From Bacteroidales bacterium (GTDB lineage Bacteria; Bacteroidota; Bacteroidia; Bacteroidales; UBA932), in contig JAFTCB010000062.1 in the NCBI GenBank assembly GCA_017454905.1, forward strand, positions 124,001-188,000: 64,000 nucleotides of DNA. The letters run 5' to 3'. Below, piece after piece: positions 54,074 through 63,495 of this stretch (positions are counted from its first letter, which is position 1; each line of letters begins with the position of its first letter). The notes under the pieces are model-generated. The model saw only the letters and a list, made by a program, of their open reading frames with translations. It did no database searches and had not been told where the DNA came from. The position numbers were made by a program, and so were the translations under genes.

Positions 54074-54103
54074 ACAAATGTAATGATTTTTACTTAACTT
54101 TGG
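54074..54103. promoter_or_regulatory. Divergent -7 elements of dnaX and the 54107 gene
   Basis: The minus strand reads TACATTTGT (54082-54074), 5 nt before the dnaX start; the plus strand reads TAACTTTGG (54095-54103), 3 nt before the ATG at 54107. Both match TAnnTTTG. Such proximity would give nearly leaderless mRNAs in both directions. Confidence 0.4.
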
Positions 54104-54106
54104 GAT

Positions 54107-54880
54107 ATGAAAACCCGTTTGCTCCATCTTTTTGTTTGCGCGGCGCTGCTGTCTGCCGCGCTGTCCGCCTATGGACAGGGCAAGGTCTATACACGCAAGG
54201 TCCGCCTCGAGGATTTCCCCACCCGCACCACCAAGATCGTCCTCTCCGGCAACTCCATCCTGGAACTCACCCTGCGCGAAGAAGTCGCCATCCACTGGCG
54301 CATCTCCCCCTACGAATTCTGCACACCGGAAGAATACGAAGGCCTGCGGACCTCCAACAGCCACTACTTCCTCAGGCTGGCGCACGACGAGGGCATCTCC
54401 TACCTGATCCTGACCAAAGGGGGCCGGGACGACGAGAAGGAGAGCCTGAAAAAGCCCTTCGAGGTCGTCCGGATGCCGATTGCGAATTATGAAGAGCCCA
54501 GCGGCCGGGAACTGGTCCTGATGGGAGCTTTCCTGGACATCATCCAGGCCTTCGTCGAGGAAGCCATGATCTCCGACCGGACCGCCTATACCGGACTGTC
54601 GGCCGCCAACGGCACGCAGATGCGCGGCAAACGGCTCTACCTGGATGAGGACCGCTCAGACGAGGCCTGCCTGCAGCAGGAAGCGGACGCCCTGGTCGGC
54701 GTCACCATCGCCCCTTCGCAGATCAGTTTCAACACCGTCTGCTACAAGATGCTGATCTCCGCCGACACGCACGAACTGTATTACTTCGAGAAAGCCAGGT
54801 ACCGCGGTCCTGCAGACGGCCGGTTTACGGACGGGGAAATCAGGCGTTTCGAAAAACGCGGTGCGGAAATCTGCCGGTAA
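54107..54880 (+). CDS. Secreted protein of unknown function
   Basis: 257 residues with a signal peptide ending SAYGQ. The mature part starts with a beta-rich segment (VYTRKVRLEDFPTRTTKIVL, EVAIHWRISPYEFCT) and ends in an alpha/beta region with three cysteines. I do not recognise the family and see no catalytic motif. It stands alone between divergent dnaX and a convergent gene 4 nt away. Confidence 0.7.
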   Translation: MKTRLLHLFVCAALLSAALSAYGQGKVYTRKVRLEDFPTRTTKIVLSGNSILELTLREEVAIHWRISPYEFCTPEEYEGLRTSNSHYFLRLAHDEGISYLILTKGGRDDEKESLKKPFEVVRMPIANYEEPSGRELVLMGAFLDIIQAFVEEAMISDRTAYTGLSAANGTQMRGKRLYLDEDRSDEACLQQEADALVGVTIAPSQISFNTVCYKMLISADTHELYYFEKARYRGPADGRFTDGEIRRFEKRGAEICR

Positions 54881-54884
54881 GGGA

Positions 54885-55451
54885 CTATTTGATCAGGGAT
54901 TTGATATAGCCGTCGATATTCTTATCGTGCTCGCCCAGGCCCAGTTTCTTGCGGATGAGCCCGACATTCTGGTAATGGCGTCCGTCTCCGGTATACTGCT
55001 GGATGGCCTTGCCGTTCAGTCCCATCGCATACAGGCAACAGATCTGCAACTCTTCATCAGTCAGGCCGCACTCCCGCAGGCGGGCTATCATCGCCGGCTG
55101 CCAGCGCTCATACAACTGAAGATTATCTTGCATGAAAGTCTCACGTTCTGCGACCAGGGAACCGACTTCCTCCAGAACGGACTCATGCTGCTGGCTGTCG
55201 CCGGAAATCCCGGCTACCAGCAGACGGCCGATCAGGGAAGCGCGCCGCTCCAGCAACTGACGGATGTCTTTGTACTCAACCTGATCCCGGAGCCGGACGA
55301 GCATGGCCCGTTCCATTTCCAGCGTCTTGATCAAGTCCTGCGCCTGCCGCTGGCTCTTCTTGTAACGCGCAATCCACAGACTCTGCAGCACGATGATCAA
55401 GATCAGTGCCGCTAGCAAGACAATGCTCAGAATAAACTTCCAGCCCAGCAT
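54885..55451 (-). CDS. Membrane-anchored coiled-coil HTH regulator
   Basis: 188 residues: one N-terminal membrane helix (FILSIVLLAALILIIVLQSL), a coiled coil (about 30-75) and a C-terminal helix-turn-helix of the LuxR/sigma-70 region 4 kind (GLTDEELQICCLYAMGLNGK, then IRKKLGLGEHD). This is the same membrane helix, coiled coil and HTH order as the C-terminal half of the TPR regulator at 25561, without the TPR sensor. It starts 1 nt after the LytTR gene, so the two regulators are made together. Confidence 0.7.
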   Translation of the reverse strand: MLGWKFILSIVLLAALILIIVLQSLWIARYKKSQRQAQDLIKTLEMERAMLVRLRDQVEYKDIRQLLERRASLIGRLLVAGISGDSQQHESVLEEVGSLVAERETFMQDNLQLYERWQPAMIARLRECGLTDEELQICCLYAMGLNGKAIQQYTGDGRHYQNVGLIRKKLGLGEHDKNIDGYIKSLIK

Positions 55452-55452
55452 A

Positions 55453-55812
55453 TCACTTCCGGCCCAGCAGGGCTTCCTTCACGGATTTCCATTTGCGGTA
55501 GGAAACGTCCAGGACCGTACCGCCGGTCAGGACCACCTGGCGCTTGCGCGCGTTGACATAGCGGATTTCTATGATTTCTGACAGATTGGCCAGCATGTTG
55601 TGGTTGATCCGGATAAAACCCGCACCGTTGAGGTCCTCTTCGAAGAGTTTCAGCAGGCGGACGCAGACCATTTCCGTACCGTCCAGCAATACCAGACGGG
55701 AGACATTCCCTTCACACTGGATGTAAAGGATCTCACCGCTGTGGACCCGCTTGATGGTAGGGCCGGATTTGATGAACAATACCTTCTCAGTAGAGTTTGC
55801 ATTAAGTTCCAT
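55453..55812 (-). CDS. LytTR-type DNA-binding protein
   Basis: 119 residues, essentially a single LytTR domain: the GEILYIQCEGNVSRLVLLDG strand set, FIRINHNMLANLSEI and RKRQVVLTGGTVLDVSYRKW are classical. A receiver domain is missing, so this is a stand-alone binder. LytTR proteins bind short direct repeats upstream of target genes. With the membrane-anchored HTH protein downstream it forms a two-gene regulatory operon with its own promoter. Confidence 0.88.
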   Translation of the reverse strand: MELNANSTEKVLFIKSGPTIKRVHSGEILYIQCEGNVSRLVLLDGTEMVCVRLLKLFEEDLNGAGFIRINHNMLANLSEIIEIRYVNARKRQVVLTGGTVLDVSYRKWKSVKEALLGRK

Positions 55813-55842
55813 ATAACTTCAGTTAATAATGTGGTTTTGATT

Positions 55843-55851
55843 GCAAAGATA
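55843..55851 (-). promoter_or_regulatory. -7 element of the LytTR operon
   Basis: The minus strand reads TATCTTTGC, a perfect TAnnTTTGC, 30 nt upstream of the LytTR start. The rest of the gap 55813-56045 holds the NtrC-gene terminator and AT-rich sequence with no gene. Confidence 0.6.
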
Positions 55852-55982
55852 AGCGACCGGAGTTTTGCAACACCCAAAAAGTTTTACTTTTTTTTACCAA
55901 ATAACCTGTTCAGTGACAATTCCTTGGACAATTTTACACCTGAGATTACCCGGAGCCAAGTTTTGCAAAGACACATAAGGAA

Positions 55983-56011
55983 CAAAAAAAATCCCGCCAC
56001 TTGGGCGGGAT
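55983..56011 (-). terminator. Terminator of the recQ-dnaG-metG-ntrC operon
   Basis: On the minus strand ATCCCGCC pairs with GGCGGGAT (56011-56004 with 55998-55991), followed by a run of T. It lies 34 nt past the stop of the NtrC-like gene. Confidence 0.85.
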
Positions 56012-56045
56012 GTCGCACTTATTTGATTTTAAGTCTCTTGCGGGA

Positions 56046-57191
56046 TTACAAGTTGACATAGTCCCGGACATTGTCCGCACTCACAGGCTCATCCCCCAGG
56101 ATGAGCAGCCGGTCCACCACATTGTCCAGTTCGCGGATGTTGCCGGGCCAGGATTTCTGCTTCAGGAGCCCGACCGCTTCGGGAGAGAAACTGCGGGCAC
56201 GCGCGCCGTCGGTGTATTTCTCCAGGAAATAATCGATCAGGAGGGGAATGTCGTCCCGGCGCTCATCCAGGGACGGGACCTTGATCACGATGACGCTGAG
56301 CCGGTGGTAGAGGTCTTCCCGGAAATTGCCTTTCGCAATCTCTTCCTGCAGGTTCTTGTTGGTCGCGGCGATCACGCGCACGTCCACTTCGATATCCTTA
56401 TCAGAGCCCACGCGGGAGAGTTTCTTCTCCTGCAGGACGCGGAGCACCTTGGCCTGGGCCGCCAGGCTCATGTCCCCGATCTCATCGAGAAACAGGGTCC
56501 CGCCGTCGGCCTGCTCGAACTTGCCTTTATGCTGCTTGATGGCGGAGGTGAAAGAGCCTTTCTCGTGCCCGAACAGTTCGCTCTCGATCAGTTCGCCCGG
56601 AATGGCCGCGCAGTTCACTTCGACGAAAGGCATCGCGCTGCGGTTGCTCTGCTGGTGGAGGTTGCGCGCCACGAGTTCCTTGCCGGAGCCGTTGGGGCCG
56701 ATGATGAGCACCCGGGCATCCGTCGGGGCCACCTTGCCGATCATGTCCCGGATGTGCTGCATCGGGGCGGAGTCCCCGACCATGTCGGCGCCATAGACTT
56801 TCTTCTTCAGCGCCTTGTTCTGGGTGGTCAGGGTCACTTTCTCCGTGGCGTTCTTGATGGTGATCAGGATGCGGTTGAGATCCAGCGGCTTCTGGACGAA
56901 GTCGAAGGCCCCCTTCTTGATGCATTCCACGGCCGTGTCGATGTCGGCATGTCCCGAGATCATCACCACAGCGGCGTCGATCCCCATCTCCGTCAATTTG
57001 CCCAGCACTTCGATTCCGTCCATCCCAGGCATCTTGATGTCGCAGAAGATCACGTCGAATTTCTCTTTTTCTACTTTCTGGAGCGCCACGGCGCCGTCCT
57101 CAGCGGTATCCACCTCATAGCCTTCATCCGTGAGGATCTCCCCCAGCGAATTGCGGATCGCCCGCTCGTCATCGACAATCAGTACTTTCAT
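56046..57191 (-). CDS. NtrC-like response regulator without DNA-binding domain
   Basis: 381 residues. Receiver domain (1-120, phospho-acceptor Asp51 in FCDIKMPGMDG), then an AAA+ sigma-54 activation domain: Walker A GPNGSGKE (165-172), Walker B LFLDEIGD (233-240), and NFREDLYHRL and WPGNIREL further on. The loop that normally reads GAFTGA and touches sigma-54 is GSFTSA (212-217). The protein stops right after the AAA+ lid, so the Fis-type HTH (60-80 residues) is missing. It may act without specific DNA binding, or need a partner. The NtrY-like kinase at 35221 is a candidate partner. Last gene of the recQ-dnaG-metG operon. Confidence 0.85.
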   Translation of the reverse strand: MKVLIVDDERAIRNSLGEILTDEGYEVDTAEDGAVALQKVEKEKFDVIFCDIKMPGMDGIEVLGKLTEMGIDAAVVMISGHADIDTAVECIKKGAFDFVQKPLDLNRILITIKNATEKVTLTTQNKALKKKVYGADMVGDSAPMQHIRDMIGKVAPTDARVLIIGPNGSGKELVARNLHQQSNRSAMPFVEVNCAAIPGELIESELFGHEKGSFTSAIKQHKGKFEQADGGTLFLDEIGDMSLAAQAKVLRVLQEKKLSRVGSDKDIEVDVRVIAATNKNLQEEIAKGNFREDLYHRLSVIVIKVPSLDERRDDIPLLIDYFLEKYTDGARARSFSPEAVGLLKQKSWPGNIRELDNVVDRLLILGDEPVSADNVRDYVNL

Positions 57192-57218
57192 CTCTCGTTG
57201 TTTTCTTTGTGCAGAGAT

Positions 57219-59273
57219 CTAACCAACAATCGCGCCATTGCTGACGGCTTCCTGCGGCGTGATGAAGCGCATCGAGCCGTCGCCCTGCTTCGCCATCAGG
57301 ATCATTCCGTGGCTTTCGATGCCGCGGATGGTCCGGGGCTTGAGGTTGGCCAGGATGCAGATCTGCTTGCCGACCATCGCCTCCGGCGAATAATACTCGG
57401 CAATGCCGGACACGATCACGCGCCGGTCCATGCCGGTGTCGATCGTCAGTTTGAGCAGTTTGTCCGTCTTGGGGACCCGTTCGGCCTCCAGCACGGTGGC
57501 AGTGCGGATATCCATCTTCTCGAATTCTTCGAAGGTGCATTCCTCCTTCTGGGGAGCGACCTGCTTCGCGGCTTCCGCCTTCGCGGCGGCCTCACGCTCC
57601 GCACGGATCCGGTCCAGACGGTCCAGCTGGACCTGAATGGCGTCATCTTCGATCTTGGCGAAAAGCAGTTCCGCCTCGCAGAGCTGATGGCCTGCGGGGA
57701 GCACCTGCGGACGCCCGAGGATCTCCCAGTCCAGCGGCGAGCCGAGCATCTTGCGGAGGCGTCCGGCGGCGAACGGTGTGAACGGCTCGAACGCAATGGC
57801 CAGGTCCGCGCAGATCTGCAGGGAGATATTGAGGATCGTCGCCGTACGGTCGAGGTCGGTCTTGGCCACCTTCCACGGCTCCGTATCGGAGATGTACTTG
57901 TTGCCGACGCGGGCGATGCCCATCGCATCCTTGAGCGCCTCGCGGAACTTGAAGCCCTCCAGGTTCTTCTCCATCGAAGCCTTCAGCAGCGGGATCTGCG
58001 CAAGCACGTCCTTGTCAATCTCCTCCAGCGGGCCGCAGGCGGGCACCTTCCCGCCGAAATACTTGTGCGTGAGCACCATCGCCCGGTTGACGAAATTGCC
58101 GAAGATGGCTACAAGCTCGCTGTTATTGCGCTGCTGGAAGTCCTTCCAGCTGAAATCATTGTCCTTGGTCTCGGGAGCATTGGCCGTCAGCACGTAGCGC
58201 AGGACATCCTCCTTGCCGGGGAAATCCCGGAGGTATTCGTGCGCCCACACCGCCCAGCCGCGCGAGGTCGAGATCTTGTCCCCTTCCAGGTTGAGGAACT
58301 CGTTGGCGGGGACGTTGTCCGGCAGGATGTAGCCGTCGCCGTAGGCCTTGAGCATGGCCGGGAAGACGATGCAGTGGAAGACGATATTGTCCTTGCCGAT
58401 GAAGTGGATCAGCCGGGTGTCCGGGGACTTCCACCATTTCTCCCAGCTGTCGGGCAGGAGTTCCTGCGTATTGGAGATATAACCGATGGGCGCATCGAAC
58501 CAGACATAGAGCACCTTGCCTTCGGCTCCCTCCACCGGGACGGGGACGCCCCAGTCGAGGTCGCGCGTGACGGCGCGCGGCTGCAAACCGCCGTCCAGCC
58601 AGCTCTTGACCTGGCCATAGACATTGGAGCGCCACTCCTGGTGTCCCTCGAGGATCCACTCGCGGAGCCAGGCTTCATAGTCCTGGAGCGGGAGGTACCA
58701 GTGGGTCGTCTTTTTCTTGACCGGCGCGGCGCCGCTGAGTTTGCTCCGGGGATTGATCAGTTCCTCCGGGCTGAGGGTGCTGCCGCACTTCTCGCACTGG
58801 TCGCCGTAGGCACCTTCATTGCCGCAGCGGGGGCAGGTACCCACGATGTAGCGGTCGGCCAGGAAGGTCTTGGCCTCCGGGTCGTAGTACTGCTCACTCT
58901 CCCGGGTGATGAACTTGCCGTCGTCATAGAGCTTGCGGAAAAAGCCCGACGCGTTCTTGGCGTGCACCCCGGAGGAAGTGCGTCCGTAGATGTCGAAGTG
59001 GATGCCCAAGCCTTCGAAAGAGTCTTTGATGATGCCGTGATAGCGGTCCACGATGTCCTGCGGCGAACAGCCTTGCTGGCGGGCCTTGATGGTGATCGGC
59101 ACGCCGTGCTCGTCGGAGCCGCATACATACAGGACTTCTTCGCCGCGCATGCGCAGGTAGCGCACATAGATGTCGGCAGGCACATAGACACCGGCCAGGT
59201 GGCCGATGTGGATCGGACCGTTCGCATAAGGCAGCGCGCAGGTCACGAGGGTTCTTTTGAATTTGTTGTCCAT
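57219..59273 (-). CDS. metG: Methionyl-tRNA synthetase
   Basis: 684 residues. HIGH-type motif in [12 protein letters not shown], zinc knuckle [23 protein letters not shown]-type motif KISTSRGW, and a C-terminal tRNA-binding OB domain ([20 protein letters not shown] region, about 575-684) that makes the dimeric form. It shares one nucleotide with the dnaG stop (TAATG), so translation is coupled. Confidence 0.96.
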   Translation of the reverse strand: MDNKFKRTLVTCALPYANGPIHIGHLAGVYVPADIYVRYLRMRGEEVLYVCGSDEHGVPITIKARQQGCSPQDIVDRYHGIIKDSFEGLGIHFDIYGRTSSGVHAKNASGFFRKLYDDGKFITRESEQYYDPEAKTFLADRYIVGTCPRCGNEGAYGDQCEKCGSTLSPEELINPRSKLSGAAPVKKKTTHWYLPLQDYEAWLREWILEGHQEWRSNVYGQVKSWLDGGLQPRAVTRDLDWGVPVPVEGAEGKVLYVWFDAPIGYISNTQELLPDSWEKWWKSPDTRLIHFIGKDNIVFHCIVFPAMLKAYGDGYILPDNVPANEFLNLEGDKISTSRGWAVWAHEYLRDFPGKEDVLRYVLTANAPETKDNDFSWKDFQQRNNSELVAIFGNFVNRAMVLTHKYFGGKVPACGPLEEIDKDVLAQIPLLKASMEKNLEGFKFREALKDAMGIARVGNKYISDTEPWKVAKTDLDRTATILNISLQICADLAIAFEPFTPFAAGRLRKMLGSPLDWEILGRPQVLPAGHQLCEAELLFAKIEDDAIQVQLDRLDRIRAEREAAAKAEAAKQVAPQKEECTFEEFEKMDIRTATVLEAERVPKTDKLLKLTIDTGMDRRVIVSGIAEYYSPEAMVGKQICILANLKPRTIRGIESHGMILMAKQGDGSMRFITPQEAVSNGAIVG

Positions 59274-61276
59274 TATCTGGTGTTTTTTTCTCTTCCCAAT
59301 CTCTGTTTGATCCGGCGCTGGGCCGCCTGGATCTTGACCATCTCCTGGAGGATGGCCTTCTCCTGCTGCTCCGTTTCCGCATCCGGAAGCGAGCGGCGCA
59401 GGGTGTCGTATCGGTCCTGCATGCGCCGTTCGGCATAGCCGAGGATGGCCCGCGGGACCTGCACCACCAACCAGGACGAGGTGGTGGTCATGGCATTTTC
59501 GAACGCCTGGACGGTCAGGCGGTATTTCTCGGTGGAGAGCTCCGCAGCCACGGCAGCCACCCGCCGGTCTTCGCTGTCCAGCAGCCGCTTGACGATCTCC
59601 TGCTGGCTGCAGCCTTCTTCATACAGGGCCATGTAGGCGTCGTAAACGGCGGCATAGGCGCTGTTGGCCATCCGGGTCCCGTCGCTGAAGGCATCGCTGA
59701 TGAAATCCGCCACGCTGGGCTTGTCCTGCTCACTGCCGCTGTAGTAGTCGGAATCACTCTCGAAATCCAGCTCGTCACTGCCGTAGCGCAGCAGGAACAA
59801 CAGCAGGTCCCGCTCGGAAGGCGCCAGGGTGCGGTTCTCCTCCGTCCAGGCACCGGTATCTTCCGGCCGGTCCGCGGCCGGCCCGGGATCCTCGGTGACC
59901 GTCTGGTAGGCCGTCGGCGTCCATCCGTTCTCCCGCCGCCGCTCTTCGCGCAGCGCGGCTTTCCGGGCCTCCTCCTGCAACTGGCGCCGGGTCCGGTTGA
60001 TCCGGTCGAAGAGGATGGAGACCTCGATGCCGAACTGCTGTGCGGTCGCTTCCGCATAGGTGGAGCGCTTGACGGCGTCCGGGATCTGCGCGATCGTGTC
60101 CGCGATGTCGTTGATCAGGCCCGCCTTCTTGAGCGGATCGCCCGCCGCCTGCGAGAGCAGCAGGTCCGTCTTGAAGACGATGAAATCCTTCTCGTTCTCC
60201 GCGATGAAAGCGCGTACCTCCTCCAGCGTATGCTTGCGGGAGAAGGAGTCGGGATCCTCCCCGTCGGGCAGCAGCACGATCCGGACGTTCATCCCTTCGG
60301 CAAGCACCATCGAGATGCCCCGCAGTGCGGCGTGGATGCCGGCGGAGTCCCCGTCGTACATGATCGTGATGTTCTCCGTGAACTTCTTGATGAGACGCAC
60401 CTGCTCCACGGTCAGCGATGTGCCGCACGAGGCCACCACATTGGTGATCCCGAGCTGGTGCATCATCACCACGTCCACGTTGCCCTCCACCAGGATGCAG
60501 CGGTCCTCCCGGGCGATGTCGCTCTTGGCGAAATAGATACCCAGCAGGTTGCGGCTCTTGACGTAGATCTCCGTTTCCGGCGAATTGACGTACTTGGCGG
60601 GGTTGTCCGCGCGCAGGGTCCGGCCGCTGAAGGCGATCACGCGCCCGCTCACGGAGTGGATCGGGAACATCACCCGCTCCCGGAACTTGTCGCTCAGCGA
60701 ACCGTCATCATTCCGGACGGCCAGTCCGGCAGCCTCCAGGTATTCATCCTTGTAGCCGGCCTTGCGGGCGGCATCCACCAGGGCGGTCCGCCCGGAGGGC
60801 GCCCAGCCGAGACCCCACTTGCCGATCGTGGCGTCTTCGATCCCGCGGGCACGGTAGTAAGCCAGTCCGACGGCCTTGCCTTCTCCCGCCTGGAGCTGTT
60901 CGGAGAAGAATTTCCGGGCGAACTCGGACACCAGCAGCAGGCTCTCGCTGCGCTGGCGCCGGGCGATGTCCTCGGCGGATTCCTCCTCCTCGACGATTTC
61001 GATATGATATTTGCGGGCCAGATAGCGCAGGGCCTCCACATACGAGCAATGCTCCTGCTCCATCACGAAGCCTACGGCCGTGCCGGCCTTGCCGCAGCCG
61101 AAGCACTTGTATATGCCCTTGGAAGGCGAGACATAGAAGGAGGGCGTCTTCTCATTGTGGAACGGGCAGCAGGCCACGAAATTGGCCCCGCGGCGCTTCA
61201 GCGTCACGTAATCGCTCACCACATCCGCGATCTGCGCGGTGTCCAGAATCAGATTGACGGTCTCCTGCGGTATCAC
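59273..61276 (-). CDS. dnaG: DNA primase
   Basis: 667 residues. Synthesises RNA primers for replication. N-terminal zinc-binding domain [12 protein letters not shown] with KCFGCGKAG, a RNA-polymerase (TOPRIM-type) core including [14 protein letters not shown] and MYDGDSAG, and a C-terminal helicase-binding region. Overlaps recQ by 4 nt and metG by 1 nt. Confidence 0.96.
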   Translation of the reverse strand: MIPQETVNLILDTAQIADVVSDYVTLKRRGANFVACCPFHNEKTPSFYVSPSKGIYKCFGCGKAGTAVGFVMEQEHCSYVEALRYLARKYHIEIVEEEESAEDIARRQRSESLLLVSEFARKFFSEQLQAGEGKAVGLAYYRARGIEDATIGKWGLGWAPSGRTALVDAARKAGYKDEYLEAAGLAVRNDDGSLSDKFRERVMFPIHSVSGRVIAFSGRTLRADNPAKYVNSPETEIYVKSRNLLGIYFAKSDIAREDRCILVEGNVDVVMMHQLGITNVVASCGTSLTVEQVRLIKKFTENITIMYDGDSAGIHAALRGISMVLAEGMNVRIVLLPDGEDPDSFSRKHTLEEVRAFIAENEKDFIVFKTDLLLSQAAGDPLKKAGLINDIADTIAQIPDAVKRSTYAEATAQQFGIEVSILFDRINRTRRQLQEEARKAALREERRRENGWTPTAYQTVTEDPGPAADRPEDTGAWTEENRTLAPSERDLLLFLLRYGSDELDFESDSDYYSGSEQDKPSVADFISDAFSDGTRMANSAYAAVYDAYMALYEEGCSQQEIVKRLLDSEDRRVAAVAAELSTEKYRLTVQAFENAMTTTSSWLVVQVPRAILGYAERRMQDRYDTLRRSLPDAETEQQEKAILQEMVKIQAAQRRIKQRLGREKNTR

Positions 61277-63489
61277 GACGCGATCTCACATAGGAATTTG
61301 AGCCGGACCAGCCGGACTTCGTTCTCATAATAGTCCGGCCCCAGGGCGTCAATGGCGGACTGGACGTCATCCGACGTCGCCTCCTCCTTGAAATACCTGT
61401 AGATCTCCTCCACGATCTCCTCGTCCAGGTTCTCTTCGATATAATAGTCCAGATTGAGTTTGGTGCCGCTGGAAACGATGGCTTCGATCTCCGTCAGGAG
61501 CTCTTCCAGTTCCATCCCGCGGGCATCCGCGATGTCCTCCAGGGACATGCGGCGGTCGATGCTCTGGATGATGGCGACCTTGGAAGCGGACTTGTTGGGC
61601 GTGGATTTCACGACAAAGTCGTCCGGACGCTCGATCTCGTTCTCGTCGACGTATTTCTGGATAAGCTTGATGAATTCCTCCCCGAATTTACGGGCCTTGC
61701 CCTCTCCGACGCCCTGGCAGTTCTTGAGCTCTTCGAAGGTAATCGGATAAAGGATGGACATATCCTCCAGGGCGGGATCGCCGAAAATGATCCAGGGCTG
61801 GAGTTTGAGACGCTTCCCGAGGTCCTTGCGCAGGTCCTTGAGCATCGCAAGCAGCACGGGATCGCCTGCGCCGCCGCCCGATTTCATCGCGACGGCTGCG
61901 GCAGCCGCCTCTTCGTCCTCATCGTCATCGTCGCCCTTGGCGGCGAACACCCGGTCTTCCACCAGCTTGAGCTCCCAGGGATCCGAGAGGAACTGCCGTC
62001 CGCTGTCCGTCACATGGATCAGGCCGTAGGTCTCGATCTCCTTGGCCAGCAGATGGGCGATCAGCCCCTGGTGGATGACGGTGCACCAGAACTTCTCGGA
62101 GCGGGGCTTGCCCGCACCGAAGAACTCCAGCTGGTCGTGCTTGTAGGACTTGATCAGCGAATTGGATACGCCGGCCAGGATGTTGGCCAGGTGGTCCAGT
62201 TTGAAATGCTCCGGCAGCGCCTCGATGAGACGGATCACCAGCTGCATCTCCTTCCGGCCGTCAAAGGTCTGCTTGGGATGGATGCAGTTGTCGCAGCACT
62301 GGCAGTTGTCCTGGTGATAATCCTCGCCGAAATAGTTGAGCAGCAGTTTCCGGCGGCACTGGCTCGACTCCGCGTAGGCCAGCACCTCGGAGAGCAGCTG
62401 GCGGCTGATCTCCTGCTCGGCCACCGGCTTCCCCTGCATGAATTTCTCCAGTTTCTGGATATCCTTGTAGCTGTAATACGCGATGCAGAGGCCTTCCTGC
62501 CCGTCCCGTCCGGCGCGTCCGGTCTCCTGGTAGTAACTCTCGATGCTCTTGGGGATGTCATAGTGGATCACGAAGCGGATGTCCGGCTTGTCGATCCCCA
62601 TGCCGAAGGCGATCGTAGCCACGATCACCTGCACCTCCTCCATCAGGAACTTGTCCTGGTTCTCCGCCCGCACCTTCGCCTCCAGGCCGGCATGATAAGG
62701 CAGCGCCTTGATCCCGTTGATGCACAGGAGCTCCGCCATCTCCTCCACCTTCTTGCGGCTGAGGCAGTAGATGATGCCGGACTTGCCGGGATGCTGGCGG
62801 ATGAACTTGATCAGGTCCTTCTCCGGATCCACCTTGTCCCGGATCTCGTAGTAGAGGTTGGGGCGGTTGAACGAAGACTTGAAGACCGCGGCATCGGGGA
62901 TGCCCAGGTTCTTGAGGATGTCGCTCTGGACCTTGGGGGTGGCCGTCGCCGTCAGGGCGATGATGGGGGCCCGTCCGATCTGGTCCACCAGCGAGCGGAT
63001 GCGGCGGTATTCCGGGCGGAAATCATGGCCCCACTCGGAAATACAGTGCGCCTCGTCCACGGCATAGAACGAGATCTTGACCTCGCGCAGCAGCTGGACG
63101 TTCTCCTCCTTGGTCAGGGACTCGGGAGCGACGTACAGCAGGCGGGTCCGCCCCGAGAGCAGGTCCTCGCGGACTTCATCGATCTGCTGGCGGGTCAGCG
63201 AGGAGTTCAGGAAGTGCGCGATGCTCTCCTCCCCGGCCACGAAGCCGCGGAGCAGGTCGACCTGGTTCTTCATCAGGGCAATCAGCGGGGAGATGATGAT
63301 CGCCGTCCCTTCCATCACCAGGGCCGGCAGCTGATAGCACAAGGATTTCCCACCTCCGGTGGGCATCAGGACAAAGGCGTCACCCCCTCCGATCAGGTGC
63401 GAGATGATCTTTTCCTGGTCCGCCTTGAAGGCATCGTAGCCGAAGAACTCCTTGAGTGTCTTGTGTATCAGTGCCGAATCTGGTTTCAT
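61273..63489 (-). CDS. recQ: ATP-dependent DNA helicase RecQ
   Basis: 738 residues. Walker A MPTGGGKSLCYQLPAL, DEAH box in YAVDEAHCISEWGHDFRP, ALTATATPKV, helicase motif VI YYQETGRAGRDG, the RecQ zinc cluster (CRRKLLLNYFGE, NCQCCDNC), winged-helix and HRDC domains, plus a C-terminal extension with an acidic linker (GDDDDEDEE followed by Ala). 3'-5' helicase in recombination and repair. First complete gene of an operon with dnaG and metG. Confidence 0.96.
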   Translation of the reverse strand: MKPDSALIHKTLKEFFGYDAFKADQEKIISHLIGGGDAFVLMPTGGGKSLCYQLPALVMEGTAIIISPLIALMKNQVDLLRGFVAGEESIAHFLNSSLTRQQIDEVREDLLSGRTRLLYVAPESLTKEENVQLLREVKISFYAVDEAHCISEWGHDFRPEYRRIRSLVDQIGRAPIIALTATATPKVQSDILKNLGIPDAAVFKSSFNRPNLYYEIRDKVDPEKDLIKFIRQHPGKSGIIYCLSRKKVEEMAELLCINGIKALPYHAGLEAKVRAENQDKFLMEEVQVIVATIAFGMGIDKPDIRFVIHYDIPKSIESYYQETGRAGRDGQEGLCIAYYSYKDIQKLEKFMQGKPVAEQEISRQLLSEVLAYAESSQCRRKLLLNYFGEDYHQDNCQCCDNCIHPKQTFDGRKEMQLVIRLIEALPEHFKLDHLANILAGVSNSLIKSYKHDQLEFFGAGKPRSEKFWCTVIHQGLIAHLLAKEIETYGLIHVTDSGRQFLSDPWELKLVEDRVFAAKGDDDDEDEEAAAAAVAMKSGGGAGDPVLLAMLKDLRKDLGKRLKLQPWIIFGDPALEDMSILYPITFEELKNCQGVGEGKARKFGEEFIKLIQKYVDENEIERPDDFVVKSTPNKSASKVAIIQSIDRRMSLEDIADARGMELEELLTEIEAIVSSGTKLNLDYYIEENLDEEIVEEIYRYFKEEATSDDVQSAIDALGPDYYENEVRLVRLKFLCEIAS

Positions 63490-63495
63490 AGGGTA

